DNA from: CAYONP01 sp964405335
GTDB taxonomy: Bacteria; Armatimonadota; UBA10988
DNA: 53,120 bases
Direction of reading: 5' to 3'
NCBI GenBank assembly: GCA_964405335.1
Contig: CAYONP010000033.1
Span: 1-53,120 of the forward strand
This document shows positions 29,814 to 38,946 of this stretch, piece after piece; the first letter of the stretch is position 1; every line of letters begins with the position of its first letter. A program made the translations under genes and the position numbers. The notes beneath the pieces were generated by a model. That model did no database searches. It worked only from the letters and a program-made list of their open reading frames with translations, and had not been told where the DNA came from.

Positions 29814-31604
29814 ATGGCCGAAGGCGCGGCGGCAGCCGGGATGAGGCGGACGGGCGCGGAGCTGCTGCTGCCCGCGCTGGCGACCGTCTGTGGCCTGCAG
29901 GCCTGGCGCGCCGCGGCGACCATGCTGGTCGGCTGGCACGACACCCGGCCGGGCCCGGCCACAGGCGCGGTGATTGCCGCCCTGATCTTCGCCGTGTCGC
30001 TGCTCGTGCCCATCGCGGTGATGCTGGCCAAGCGGCTCGGCGCCGGCCGCATCGCGGCGCTGGCGGCGGCGGTGCTGGCCGGCCTGCGGATCACCGCGCA
30101 GATCGGCGGCATCGCGGCGTCGGGCTGGTTCGCGCTGCTCGGCGCGGCGGTCTTCGCCGCCTGGTCGACTCTCTGGGCAGCGCTCAGCCCGCGCGGGCGG
30201 CTCAGCGGCACGCTGCTCGGGCTCTGTCTGGCGCAGGCCGATCTGGCGCTCTGCGACGGGCTCGACTTCCTCTACCAGCCGGGTCTGCTCGGCTTCGCCG
30301 GTGCGTTCCTGTTTGCCGTGCCACTGCTCGTGCTGGCGGTGATCGAGGCGGGCCGGGCCGAGCCCGAGGCGCCGCGGCCGGTACCCGCCGCGCTGGCCAT
30401 GCCGCTCGCTCTGGTGCTGGCCGCGGCCTGGTTCTGCCACCCGGTGCGCGTGGCCGCGCTGCTTGATTGGAGCCTGCCACGCGCCTCGCTGAGCCTGCTC
30501 GGCGCCGGCTTCGCGGCGCTCTGGGCCGGCTATCTGGCGCGGGTGGCGCTGCGCCGCTCGGCCACCGGCCGCGACCGCTGGCTGCGCCAATGGTACCTGG
30601 CCGGCTACAGTGTTGCCGCTGTGGCCGTCGCCGCCGGCCTGCTGGTTGGGGGCAAGTGGCTGGAGCCGGCGGTGTTGCTCTGCCCCTCGGCGGTGGCCGT
30701 GGCGCTGGCGCCGCTCTATGAGTGCTGGCCGGTGGGTCGCCGGCACCGCGGCTCGGTGACCGTCGCCCAGGCCTCGTGGCTGCTGGCCGCGATGCTGCTC
30801 GCCGCCGGCGACCGCTCGCTGCTGCCGGCCGTCGCCGCGCTGGCCGCGCTGTCGGCCTGCGCGCTGGTTTCGCTGCGCCACCTGCCCGACCAGGCGTCGA
30901 TGCCGGCGGTGCGCCCGCCGCGGCTGGTCTGGCTGCCGCTGCTCGCGATCATCCCGCTGCTCGGCCGCTCGGCGCCGGCGCCGCGAGCTGGCTGGCTGGG
31001 TGAGTTGCCCGCCACGCGTGTCATCTCGCTGGGCATCGGCGGTGGGCGCGATGCGCGCGGGCGGCCGGCGCTGGCCCGGCAGGCCGCCGAGCTGCGCGCG
31101 CTGCGGCCGCAACTGCTGATTGTCCGCGACACGCGCGAGGGGCGCGGCCTGCAGATGCAGGCGGTCGGCTGGTGGCTGGGCCGCCGGCTGGGCCTGACCG
31201 TCACCCGCGTGACGGGCGAGCCGGACATCGCCGTGCTGGCACCCAGCCGTGCCGACGAGGCGTGGGCGCCGGTGGCCAACGTCGTGGCGGCCACCTGGCA
31301 GCACGACGGGAGCACTCTCGGTGTCGCCACCGCCGCCGCGCCGCGGCTGCTCAAGGCCGACCTGAAGCGGGCGATCGCCGCGGTGGAGGGCTGCACCTGG
31401 CGGGTTCTCGGCGTCGACGGCCGACCGCCGCTGACCGGCCTGGTCGGTCCGCGCGCCTGGCGCGACCTGACCGCCGGCGCGACCGGCGCCGGCGCGCCGC
31501 TGCTGCTGGTCGGTGGCGACTGGCGGTCGGTCGAGAGCGCCTACCTCGCGCGCGGCCTGTCACCGGGTCGGCCGGTCACCGCCCTGCTGCTCTTCGGCCG
31601 CTGA
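29814..31604 (+). CDS. Polytopic membrane protein with C-terminal EEP-like domain (CWH43/PGAP2IP-like layout)
   Basis: A 596-residue protein. The first 390 residues hold about 12 hydrophobic helices. The last 200 form a soluble domain with strands resembling endonuclease/exonuclease/phosphatase folds: RVISLGIGGGRDARGRPALA, LRPQLLIVRDTREGRG, then PDIAVLAP and PLLLVGGDWRS. The usual EEP catalytic residues (NxH..E..D..GDFN) are not all present, and GGDW stands where GDFN is expected, so the domain may be inactive or misassigned. Start 29814 (ATG) has GGGGAG upstream; a GTG at 29799 is less likely. Stands alone, diverging from queD. Confidence 0.7.
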   Translation: MAEGAAAAGMRRTGAELLLPALATVCGLQAWRAAATMLVGWHDTRPGPATGAVIAALIFAVSLLVPIAVMLAKRLGAGRIAALAAAVLAGLRITAQIGGIAASGWFALLGAAVFAAWSTLWAALSPRGRLSGTLLGLCLAQADLALCDGLDFLYQPGLLGFAGAFLFAVPLLVLAVIEAGRAEPEAPRPVPAALAMPLALVLAAAWFCHPVRVAALLDWSLPRASLSLLGAGFAALWAGYLARVALRRSATGRDRWLRQWYLAGYSVAAVAVAAGLLVGGKWLEPAVLLCPSAVAVALAPLYECWPVGRRHRGSVTVAQASWLLAAMLLAAGDRSLLPAVAALAALSACALVSLRHLPDQASMPAVRPPRLVWLPLLAIIPLLGRSAPAPRAGWLGELPATRVISLGIGGGRDARGRPALARQAAELRALRPQLLIVRDTREGRGLQMQAVGWWLGRRLGLTVTRVTGEPDIAVLAPSRADEAWAPVANVVAATWQHDGSTLGVATAAAPRLLKADLKRAIAAVEGCTWRVLGVDGRPPLTGLVGPRAWRDLTAGATGAGAPLLLVGGDWRSVESAYLARGLSPGRPVTALLLFGR

Positions 31605-31666
31605 GCCGTGGCGGTTGTTGACGCTAGGCCGAAGCGGACCCAACCTCACCGCATGAGGGGAGTGTT

Positions 31667-32500
31667 ATGCGTGACGCGCTCACAGCGGAGCAGACTGCGT
31701 TCTACCGCGAGAACGGGTTCATCATCATCGAGGATTTCCTCGCCGCCGACGAGCTGGAGACCTGGCGCGAAGTGACCGAGGAGGCCGTCGCCCAGCGGCT
31801 GCACACCACCACCGGCAGCGGCGAGCATGCGCTGCGCAACGTCTCGGACGACCCGGAGAGCTACTACGGCCTGGTCTTCACCCAGTGCTTGCGCCTGGCC
31901 GATATCAACCCGCGCATGCGCGAGCTGGTCTATGACCCGCGGATCGGCAAGATGGGCGCCGCCCTGGCCGGCGTCGACGGCCTGCGCGTGTGGCACGACC
32001 AGGCGCTGTTCAAGCCGCCGCTGGGCAATCCGACAGCCTGGCACCTGGACAACCCCTACTGGTCGTTCTTCAGCCGCGACGCGCTCTCGATCTGGGTCGC
32101 GCTCGACGACGCCACGCTCGAGAACGGTGCCCTCTGGTATGTCCCGGGCAGCCACAAGACCGCCGTGCATGAGAAGAACACCGGCATCGGCACGAACATC
32201 GCCGAGCTGTTCCGGCTCTATCCCGAGTGGCGCGAGATTGCCCCCGTCTCGGCCGCCTGCCGCGCCGGCGGCGCCGTCTGGCACAACGGCCTGACCGCCC
32301 ACGGCGCCGGCGCGAACATGACCAACCGCCCGCGGCGGGCGATGACCTGCGCCTACATGCCCGACGGCAGCACCTTCAACGGCCAGAAGAACATCCTCAG
32401 CGATGACTACCTGGCTACCCTGACCATCGGCGACTTGCTCGACGATGAGACCCAGAACCCGCTGATCTGGCACAAGGACTGGGAGGCGGTGACCGCGTAA
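31667..32500 (+). CDS. Phytanoyl-CoA dioxygenase (PhyH) family Fe(II)/2-oxoglutarate oxygenase
   Basis: A 277-residue non-haem iron oxygenase. The metal triad is H126 and D128 (WHLDNPYW) and the distal H212 (NGLTAHGAGAN); R223/R224 (NRPRRAM) would hold 2-oxoglutarate. The start LTAEQTAFYRENGFIIIEDF is typical of PhyH proteins. PhyH enzymes hydroxylate many small molecules, not only phytanoyl-CoA, and the family is expanded in Planctomycetota. GGGGAG lies 6 nt before the ATG. It leads a same-strand set with two glycosyltransferases and a flippase, which raises the possibility that it modifies a glycan or lipid; this is inference. Confidence 0.92.
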   Translation: MRDALTAEQTAFYRENGFIIIEDFLAADELETWREVTEEAVAQRLHTTTGSGEHALRNVSDDPESYYGLVFTQCLRLADINPRMRELVYDPRIGKMGAALAGVDGLRVWHDQALFKPPLGNPTAWHLDNPYWSFFSRDALSIWVALDDATLENGALWYVPGSHKTAVHEKNTGIGTNIAELFRLYPEWREIAPVSAACRAGGAVWHNGLTAHGAGANMTNRPRRAMTCAYMPDGSTFNGQKNILSDDYLATLTIGDLLDDETQNPLIWHKDWEAVTA

Positions 32501-32523
32501 CCAGCACCGCGCGGGGAGCGGCG

Positions 32524-33690
32524 ATGCGGGTGGCGTATCTGCTGGGCACCTATCCGAACCGCTCCGAGACGTTCCTCGTGCGCGAGATGAGCGCGCTCGA
32601 GAGCCTGGGTGTCGACCTGGCGCGATTCGCCCTCGTGCCCGAAGGCGAGCCGGCCGGCGACTGCCGCTACCGGCCCGGCCTGCTCGTCGCGCTGCCGTCG
32701 CTGCTGCACGCGCGGCCGGCCGGGCTGGCGCGCGTGCTGCGGTCGATCTTCGCGGCTCTGCCTCGGCCGCGGGTGGCCGCCGCCTGGCTGCGCAACCTGC
32801 CCTTTGCCGCCTGGCTGGCGGTGCGACTGCGGGCCGAGCGTATCGACCTGCTGCACGCCGCCTGGTGCAGCCTACCGCTGCAGATCGCCTGGATGTGCCG
32901 GCAGTGCGGTGGACCGCGCTACACGGCGGCCGGCCATGCCGCCGACCTCTTTGGGGAACCGGCGGCGGGCGACCAGGCGCTCGACGAGGCGGCGGGCATC
33001 GCGGTCTGTAACCGCGCTGCGCTGGCGGCGCTGCTCGCCCGCCGGCCGACGGCACGGGCCGAGTACCTGCCGCACGGCCTGCCGCTCGGCGAGTGGCCGC
33101 GCCGGGCGGTGGAACCTTCGGGGCCGCCGCTCGTCCTAGCCGTCGGACGCCTGGTGGCCAAGAAGGGCTTCGTCGATCTGGTCGACGCGGTGGCGCGCCT
33201 CGACCCGCCGCCCCGGCTGGTCATCGCCGGCGACGGCCCGTTGCGCGGAGCGCTCGCCGCGCGGGCCCAGGCGGCCGGCGTGCCGCTCGAGCTGCTCGGC
33301 TGGCAGTCGTCCGGCGAGGTGCGCGAGTGGCTCGGCCGGGCGACGTTGCTGGCGTTGCCGTCGCGCCGTGAGGGGGGCGATCGCGACGGCCTGGCGAACG
33401 TGCTGCTCGAGGCCATGGCCGTCGGCGTGCCGGTGGTGACCACCACCGCCGGCTCCGCCGCCGACGCGGTGAGCGACGGTGAGACGGGCCTGCTCGTCGC
33501 CGAGACGGAACCAGCGGCACTGGCCGACTGTATCGATCGCTTGCTGCACGATGCGCCGCTGCGCCGGCGACTGGCCGAGGCGGCGCGGCGGGTGGTCGAT
33601 GAGCGGTTCGACCTGGCACGCAACGCGGCCCGGATGCGCGACTGGCTGGCCGCCCGAGCGGCTGCCGAGGACGGTCCTGATGTCGGATGA
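32524..33690 (+). CDS. GT4-family glycosyltransferase
   Basis: A 388-residue retaining, NDP-sugar-dependent glycosyltransferase of the GT-B fold. The N-terminal domain opens VAYLLGTYPNRSETFLVREM, common in colanic-acid-type GT4 enzymes. The C-terminal donor domain has VGRLVAKKGF (about 203), IAGDGPLRGAL (about 235) and the donor-binding EGGDRDGLANVLLEAMAVG (E near 280 with a second E eight residues later). It begins 23 nt after the oxygenase gene and overlaps the flippase gene by 11 bp. Likely builds an exported lipid-linked glycan. Confidence 0.9.
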   Translation: MRVAYLLGTYPNRSETFLVREMSALESLGVDLARFALVPEGEPAGDCRYRPGLLVALPSLLHARPAGLARVLRSIFAALPRPRVAAAWLRNLPFAAWLAVRLRAERIDLLHAAWCSLPLQIAWMCRQCGGPRYTAAGHAADLFGEPAAGDQALDEAAGIAVCNRAALAALLARRPTARAEYLPHGLPLGEWPRRAVEPSGPPLVLAVGRLVAKKGFVDLVDAVARLDPPPRLVIAGDGPLRGALAARAQAAGVPLELLGWQSSGEVREWLGRATLLALPSRREGGDRDGLANVLLEAMAVGVPVVTTTAGSAADAVSDGETGLLVAETEPAALADCIDRLLHDAPLRRRLAEAARRVVDERFDLARNAARMRDWLAARAAAEDGPDVG

Positions 33691-35332
33691 TCTAGCCGCC
33701 CCACCGGTGGCCTTCGGACCCGAGAGCCAGGCCGTCGAGGACAGCGGCCGTCGCCACATCGGAATGGCGGCGCTGGCGATCATGGCCATCCACTTCCTGG
33801 CCAAGATCGGCGGCTACATCCAGAAGCGTTTCCTGTCGCAGTTCTTCGGCACCAGCATGGCCGGCGACGCCTGTGTCGGCATGGAGAAGATCTTCCAACT
33901 GATCTTCTTCATTCCCGAAGAGCTGCTCAGCCACTCACTGCTGCCGGTGTTCAGCCGCACCCGCGCCCGCGACGGCGAGGCGGCGGCCTGGCGTCTGGCC
34001 TCGCTGACCGGCACGCTGCACGCGCTGATCCTGATCGTCACCACCATCGCCGCGATCGTCTGGGCGCCGGCGCTGGTCCACCTCGTCCTGCAGGGCTTCG
34101 CCGAGGAGCCCGAGAAGTTCGAGCTCACCGTCCGTCTCGTGCGCTACAGCCTGCTGGGCCTGTTCTGCACCAGCATCGGCTCACTGACCTATGTGCTGCT
34201 CAACGCCTACAAGCGGTTCGTCACCCCGGCGCTGGGCGACATCACCCAGAAGATCGGCATCGTCGCCGGGCTGGTGGTGGTCTTCTATGGCTTCAGTGAG
34301 CTGGGCCCGCTCGGTTACGCCATCGGCTTCATCCTCGGCGGCATCTTCAAGCTGGTCACCCACCTGCTGGCGCTCGGCAGCAAGCTGAAGCTGGTCCGGC
34401 CGGGCTTCGATTTCCGCTCGCCCGGCCTGCGCGAACTCGGCTGGCTGATGGTCCCGCTGCTCGCCGGCACCATCGTCGCCAAGATCCGCGATGGTTGGGA
34501 GCAGCGGCTGGCCTCGCAGGCGGCGGTCGCGGTCACCGGCACCGTCGCCGCGCTCGACTACGCCAAGAAGATTGCCCTCATGCCCGTGCTGGTGGTCCCC
34601 TATGCGTTCAGCAAGGCGGTCTTCCCGTTCTTTGCCGACTGGGCCAGCACCGACGACCGCCCGCGGTTGACCCAGTCGTTCCACGAGTGCTGCCGGCTGA
34701 TGGTCTTCCTCTTCCTGCCGCTTTCGGTGGCCTTCATCATCCTGCAGCGCGAGCTGGTCACCCTGGCCTACAAGGGCGGCGCGTTCGACGATCAGTCGGT
34801 CCTGCTCACCGCCGCGCCGTTCGTCATCTACTCGCTCGGGCTGGTCTTCTATGCCCTCGAGATGATTGCCATCCAGGTCTTCTATGCCTACCGCGACGCG
34901 AAGACGCCGTTCTACCTCGGACTGATTGCCAGCGCCCTGCAGATCAGCATCGCCTGGGCCGCCGGACTGGCGCTCGGCTACGGCGCCGCCGGCATCGCGC
35001 TCGGCTATGCCGTGGCCAAGGCCGTCAAACTGGTCCTTATGTGGTGGCAGTTGCGCCACCGGCTGACCGGCTTTGAGCTCCGCACGCATCTGGTCCTGCT
35101 CTCCAAGACCGTCGTCGCCAGCGCTGTCATGGGCGCCTGGCTCTACGCCGGGCACCTGGCCGCGCCGCGTTATCTCGACCTGACCAGCGTCAAGCTGGCC
35201 GCCCTCTACCTCGCCGTCACCTGCGCCGTCGGCGGCGGGCTCTTCTTCGCCACCGCCTCGATGCTGCATACCAGCGAGCTGAACCAGGTGGCGGCCATGG
35301 TCCGCAAGCGGCTCAAGCGCGGCAAGGCGTGA
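33680..35332 (+). CDS. murJ: MurJ-like lipid II flippase (MOP superfamily)
   Basis: A 550-residue membrane protein with about 14 helices. MurJ/MviN features: an early amphipathic segment (LAKIGGYIQKRFLSQFFGTS), PEELLSHSLLPVFSRTRARDG near residue 80, and helical pairs through ALGYGAAGIALGYAVAKAVK. MurJ flips lipid II for peptidoglycan; relatives flip other undecaprenyl-linked glycans. It overlaps the GT4 gene by 11 bp and the next GT4 gene as GTGA. Being locked between two glycosyltransferases and outside a mur cluster, it may serve a polysaccharide path. The ATG at 33680 is chosen; the longer frame lies inside the GT4 gene. Confidence 0.85.
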   Translation: MSDDLAAPPVAFGPESQAVEDSGRRHIGMAALAIMAIHFLAKIGGYIQKRFLSQFFGTSMAGDACVGMEKIFQLIFFIPEELLSHSLLPVFSRTRARDGEAAAWRLASLTGTLHALILIVTTIAAIVWAPALVHLVLQGFAEEPEKFELTVRLVRYSLLGLFCTSIGSLTYVLLNAYKRFVTPALGDITQKIGIVAGLVVVFYGFSELGPLGYAIGFILGGIFKLVTHLLALGSKLKLVRPGFDFRSPGLRELGWLMVPLLAGTIVAKIRDGWEQRLASQAAVAVTGTVAALDYAKKIALMPVLVVPYAFSKAVFPFFADWASTDDRPRLTQSFHECCRLMVFLFLPLSVAFIILQRELVTLAYKGGAFDDQSVLLTAAPFVIYSLGLVFYALEMIAIQVFYAYRDAKTPFYLGLIASALQISIAWAAGLALGYGAAGIALGYAVAKAVKLVLMWWQLRHRLTGFELRTHLVLLSKTVVASAVMGAWLYAGHLAAPRYLDLTSVKLAALYLAVTCAVGGGLFFATASMLHTSELNQVAAMVRKRLKRGKA

Positions 35333-36489
35333 CCCGCCGGACCCGCATCCTGCACCTGCTCGAAGCCACCGAGGGCGGCACGCGGACCCACCTGCGCGAC
35401 CTCGTCCTGCGCGCCGACCGTGACCGGTTCGCGGTCGACGTCGCCGTCAGCCTGCGCCGCGACCCGACCTTCGCCGACGACCTCGAACGCTTCCGCGCCG
35501 CCGGCGCCGGCGTCCACCTGGGCGGCATGCGGCGCGAGCCGCACCCGGCCGACCTGGCCGCGCTGCGCTGGCTGCGCCGGCTGATCCGCGCGGGACGGTA
35601 CGACATCGTCCACACCCACAGCAGCAAGGCCGGCTTCATCGGCCGGCTCGCCGCGCGGCTCGAGCACGTGCCCGTGCGGCTCTACACGCCGAACGCGTTT
35701 CACTTCCTCAACCCCGAAATCGGCCGCCTGGAACGGGCGCTGACCATTCGCCTAGAGCGTCTCGCCGCGGGCTGGGGCACGCACCTGATCGCCGTCAGCG
35801 AGGGCGAGCGCGAGGCGGCGGTGCGATTCGGTGTCACGACACTCGACCGCATCACGGTGATCCCGAACGGCATCGACTTGGCCCGCCTCGAGGCCGAGCG
35901 CGACGCCGGCGGCCGGGCGGTCATGGGCGTCGGAGCCGATGACTTCGTGGTCCTGACCATCGGCCGGCGCGCGGCGCAGAAGGGCGATCGGTATCTGCTC
36001 GAAGCCTGGCCGGCGGTGCTGCGGGCCCGGCCCGGGGCGGTGCTGGTGCTGGTCGGCGACGGGCCGCTGCTGGGCGCGCTGCAGGCTCAGGCGAAGGCCC
36101 TCGGCATCGAGCGCTCGCTGCGATGGTTGTCACGACAATCAAATGTCGGGCGGTTGTACCAGGCCGCCGACGCCTACGTGCTGCCGTCGCTCTACGAGGG
36201 CTGCCCGTATACGGTGATGGAGGCCATGGCCGGCGACCTGCCGGTGCTCGCCACGCGGGTCGAGGGCAGTCGCGACCTGATCGACGATGGCCGCACCGGT
36301 CTGCTCGTGCCGCCGGCCAACAGCGACGCGCTCGCCGCGGCACTGGTCCGCCTGTCCACTGACACGCCACTGCGCGAGCAGCTCGGCACCGCGGCACGCG
36401 CGACGGCCCGGCGCGAGTTCGATGTCGCGACCATGGTTGACCGAACCGAGGCGCTGTACGGGCGGCTGCTCGACCGCAGGTCCGGCTGA
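35329..36489 (+). CDS. GT4-family glycosyltransferase
   Basis: A 386-residue GT-B enzyme. It opens TRILHLLEATEGGTRTHLRD, with the glycine-rich acceptor-side loop. YDIVHTHSSKAGFIGRLAAR near 85 and IAVSEGEREAA near 145 are typical of the WcaA/PelF-like GT4 set. The donor site shows IGRRAAQKGDRYLL, VGDGPLLGAL and PSLYEGCPYTVMEAMAGDLP (E..E pair near 287/295). It starts with GTG overlapping the flippase stop (GTGA, 4 bp) and ends the operon. Sugar and acceptor unknown. Confidence 0.9.
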   Translation: MTRRTRILHLLEATEGGTRTHLRDLVLRADRDRFAVDVAVSLRRDPTFADDLERFRAAGAGVHLGGMRREPHPADLAALRWLRRLIRAGRYDIVHTHSSKAGFIGRLAARLEHVPVRLYTPNAFHFLNPEIGRLERALTIRLERLAAGWGTHLIAVSEGEREAAVRFGVTTLDRITVIPNGIDLARLEAERDAGGRAVMGVGADDFVVLTIGRRAAQKGDRYLLEAWPAVLRARPGAVLVLVGDGPLLGALQAQAKALGIERSLRWLSRQSNVGRLYQAADAYVLPSLYEGCPYTVMEAMAGDLPVLATRVEGSRDLIDDGRTGLLVPPANSDALAAALVRLSTDTPLREQLGTAARATARREFDVATMVDRTEALYGRLLDRRSG

Positions 36490-36511
36490 TCCCGGCAGCC
36501 CATTCGCGGGA

Positions 36512-36600
36512 GGGCGGGGGGGGGGGGGGCGCGCGCCCCCGCCGCCCCCCCCCCCCCGCGCGGGGGGGGGGGGGGGCCCGCCCCCCCCCCCCCCCGCCGG
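36512..36600. other. Low-complexity block of only G and C, probable assembly artefact
   Basis: All 89 bases are G or C, mostly homopolymers of 10 or more, in a convergent spacer between a glycosyltransferase gene and the lipoprotein gene. This is unlike any other part of the window apart from the flanks of the two N gaps. It most likely reflects failed sequencing or filling of a stable palindrome rather than real DNA. Confidence 0.7.
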
Positions 36601-36630
36601 TCGCACCCTTGCCAAAGGGAGCTGCCCGGC

Positions 36631-36683
36631 GGCGCTTTCGGCGAAAGCGCCCTACCACGTTCGCCCTACCACGTACGCCCTAC
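36631..36683. repeat. Stem-loop plus 14-bp tandem repeat in the convergent spacer
   Basis: GGCGCTTTC (36631-36639) pairs with GAAAGCGCC (36643-36651). It is followed by two and a half copies of a 14-bp unit GCCCTACCACGTWC starting at 36649, 36663 and 36677. On the minus strand this is GTAGGGCG repeated three times and then the stem, placing it in the TAGGG palindrome family. It lies just past the 3' end of the lipoprotein gene. Confidence 0.6.
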
Positions 36684-36717
36684 TCGATGCCCGGTGCGAC
36701 CGCCTCGCCCGACCCGA

Positions 36718-38898
36718 TCAGGGATCGAGCAAGACACAGAACAGCAGCGGCACGAAGGTCTGCGGCGGGGTGTGGATCCGGATCGCCGCGATCGCCCCTT
36801 CGTCCACCTGGTCGAACAGAAAGTCGACCGTCCGTGGGTTGCCCACCAGGTTCAGGTTGTTCGGCAGCTCCGAGCACGGGATCGACTGCAGCACGTTACC
36901 GTTGCCGTCGAGCGCCTCGATCAGCAGCGGGTTGCTCTCGCTCAGACCCTCGCCGAACAGCGCCGCCAGGCGCAGCGCTACGATTGGGTTCGGCGACGGC
37001 GGGTTGAGCCCCGCCACGTCGAAGGTGAGCGACGCCGGCCCCTGCAGCCCGAGGTTGTGCATCGGCTGCTGGTTGGTCTGCGCCGCGCCACCGTCGCCGA
37101 GCTGCAGGTCGATGCCCAGCTCACTGACCTCCTGGTCGGTGGTCTGGTCGGTCACCGTGGCGGTGTAGTCGCCCGGCGGCACGGCGCCGTCGGGCAGCGA
37201 GGCGAAGCCGAACAGCCAGAGGCTGAAGGCCAGTTGGTCGCCGTCGTCGCCGTCATCGCCGGGATTGGCCGTGGTCGTGCCGGCCGCGCCGGGGTTGGCC
37301 GCCGTGCCGCCGGCGCCCTCGGTGGCCGAGGTGTCGCCGGTGCCGCCGGCCGAGCCGGGATCGACCACGCTGTCGCCGCCATTGCCGCCGTCGCCGGCGT
37401 TCGCCGTGGCGTCGCCACCCGCGCCGCCGGTGGCGGTCGAGCCGCCGCCGCTCGCGGCGGCGTTGCCGCCCTTGCCGCCGGTGGCCGTGCCCTGGCCGCC
37501 CTTGCCGCCGTCGCCGGCCGGGGCCAGCTTGCACGGGCCGCCGTTGCCGCCGGTGCCGCCGTTGCCGGTGCCACTGCCGCCGGCGCCGCCCTGGGCACCG
37601 GCCGAGGTGACCGCCAGCCCGCCGACGTTCGACGAGGCCTCGCCGCCGGCGCCGCCGGTGCCCTCGCCCTCGCCGCCCGGCCCGCCGTTGCAGCAGGCCG
37701 TGCCGTCGCCGCCGTCGCCGCCGCTGCCGGTGCCGTCACCACCGTCGCCGCCGGCGACCAGCCCGAAGCCGATGCCGGTCACGCCGGCCACGTTGCCGCG
37801 GACGAACAGCCGCTTCTTGTTGTCGCCACCCTTGCCGCCGCGGCCGTGGGCCGTGCAGCCGGTGGCGCCGGGACAGCCGCTGGCGCCCTTAACGCCCGTG
37901 GCGGTACCGTCGCCGCCCTTGCCGCCGGCGCCCGGGTTGATGTTCAGCGTGCCCTGGATGTCGATCCCGCCGGCGGCGGTCATGCGCAGGTTGCCCGAGC
38001 TACCGCCGCTGCCGCCGGTGGCCGTGGCGCAGACCGCGCTGGCATCGGCGCCGTCCTGACCGTCGGCCAGGTTGAGCGTCACCGTGCCGAGAATCCGGAT
38101 CTGGCCGGTGTTGTTCCAGATGTTCAGATTGGAGCCGTTCTTGCCGTTGGCGCCGTTCGCGTCGTCGCCGTCGTCACCGTCGTTGTTGGCCGCCGGCGCG
38201 GGCCGCTGACCGATGTTCAGCTCCCAGTCGGTCAGGTTCAGGTCGGCCGGCGGGCCGAAGATGCGGAAGATCACCCCCGGCGCCGGGCCGACATTCCACT
38301 GACCCGTGACGAACCACTGCACCGGCGCCTGACGGCTCGGACCGCCGGACGAGACCGGCGTCACGCCGCGGGTGAACACCGGGTCGTCGGGATCGAGCGG
38401 CACCAGCGTCGGCAGGTCGCCGCCGGCCGAGTTGGCCTCGGCGTCTTCCTCGTCAACGGTGCGGGAAAGCTGGGCCTCGTTGTCGGTGATCACCACGCCG
38501 CCGTCGGTTTCGACCACCGCGTCGTCGCCGAAGGTGACCTCACCGGCAGCGATGATCACCACGCCGCCGGCGGCGCCGATGGCCGTGTCGCCGTCGGGAT
38601 CGGCCGGCGCCCCGGCGTTGGCCGTCAGCCGGCCGTTGATGGTCACGTCGCCCTCGACGTCGAGCACCATGCGGCCGCCTGTTGCCGCCTCGAGCATGCC
38701 GTCGACGACCACGTCGCCGGCCACGTTGACCCGCTCGGTGGTCAGCGCGCGGGTCTCGCCGGCGGGCACGTTCAGGCTGTCGAGATCGGTGCCGCCGCCA
38801 CCTCCGCCGCCGCCACCTCCACCGCCGTCGCTGGTGCCGCAACTGGTCGCCGCGACGACGAGCGCGAGACTTGCACAGAGATACATCCAGCGTAGCAT
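36718..38898 (-). CDS. Glycine-rich (PGRS-like) surface lipoprotein
   Basis: A 726-residue predicted lipoprotein: signal MLRWMYLCASLALVVAATSC with acylated C20, then a linker of about 12 glycines. Residues about 35-290 are beta-strand-rich with regular GxVxIxG steps (DVTINGRLTANAG), as in parallel beta-helices. Residues about 290-530 are GGxGG-type triplet repeats with Thr, Ala, Asp and scattered Cys, like PE_PGRS or collagen-like low complexity. The last 190 residues are a globular beta domain ending FVPLLFCVLLDP. Start 38898 has GGAGGGAGGA upstream; the long open frame to 39714 is antisense to the RND gene and not real. Promoter and dyad lie at 38947-38972. Confidence 0.85.
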   Translation of the reverse strand: MLRWMYLCASLALVVAATSCGTSDGGGGGGGGGGGGTDLDSLNVPAGETRALTTERVNVAGDVVVDGMLEAATGGRMVLDVEGDVTINGRLTANAGAPADPDGDTAIGAAGGVVIIAAGEVTFGDDAVVETDGGVVITDNEAQLSRTVDEEDAEANSAGGDLPTLVPLDPDDPVFTRGVTPVSSGGPSRQAPVQWFVTGQWNVGPAPGVIFRIFGPPADLNLTDWELNIGQRPAPAANNDGDDGDDANGANGKNGSNLNIWNNTGQIRILGTVTLNLADGQDGADASAVCATATGGSGGSSGNLRMTAAGGIDIQGTLNINPGAGGKGGDGTATGVKGASGCPGATGCTAHGRGGKGGDNKKRLFVRGNVAGVTGIGFGLVAGGDGGDGTGSGGDGGDGTACCNGGPGGEGEGTGGAGGEASSNVGGLAVTSAGAQGGAGGSGTGNGGTGGNGGPCKLAPAGDGGKGGQGTATGGKGGNAAASGGGSTATGGAGGDATANAGDGGNGGDSVVDPGSAGGTGDTSATEGAGGTAANPGAAGTTTANPGDDGDDGDQLAFSLWLFGFASLPDGAVPPGDYTATVTDQTTDQEVSELGIDLQLGDGGAAQTNQQPMHNLGLQGPASLTFDVAGLNPPSPNPIVALRLAALFGEGLSESNPLLIEALDGNGNVLQSIPCSELPNNLNLVGNPRTVDFLFDQVDEGAIAAIRIHTPPQTFVPLLFCVLLDP

Positions 38899-38946
38899 AC
38901 CGGTCCTCCCTCCGAGTTCAGGTACGGCTGGCCCCCGCGCGGCGGG

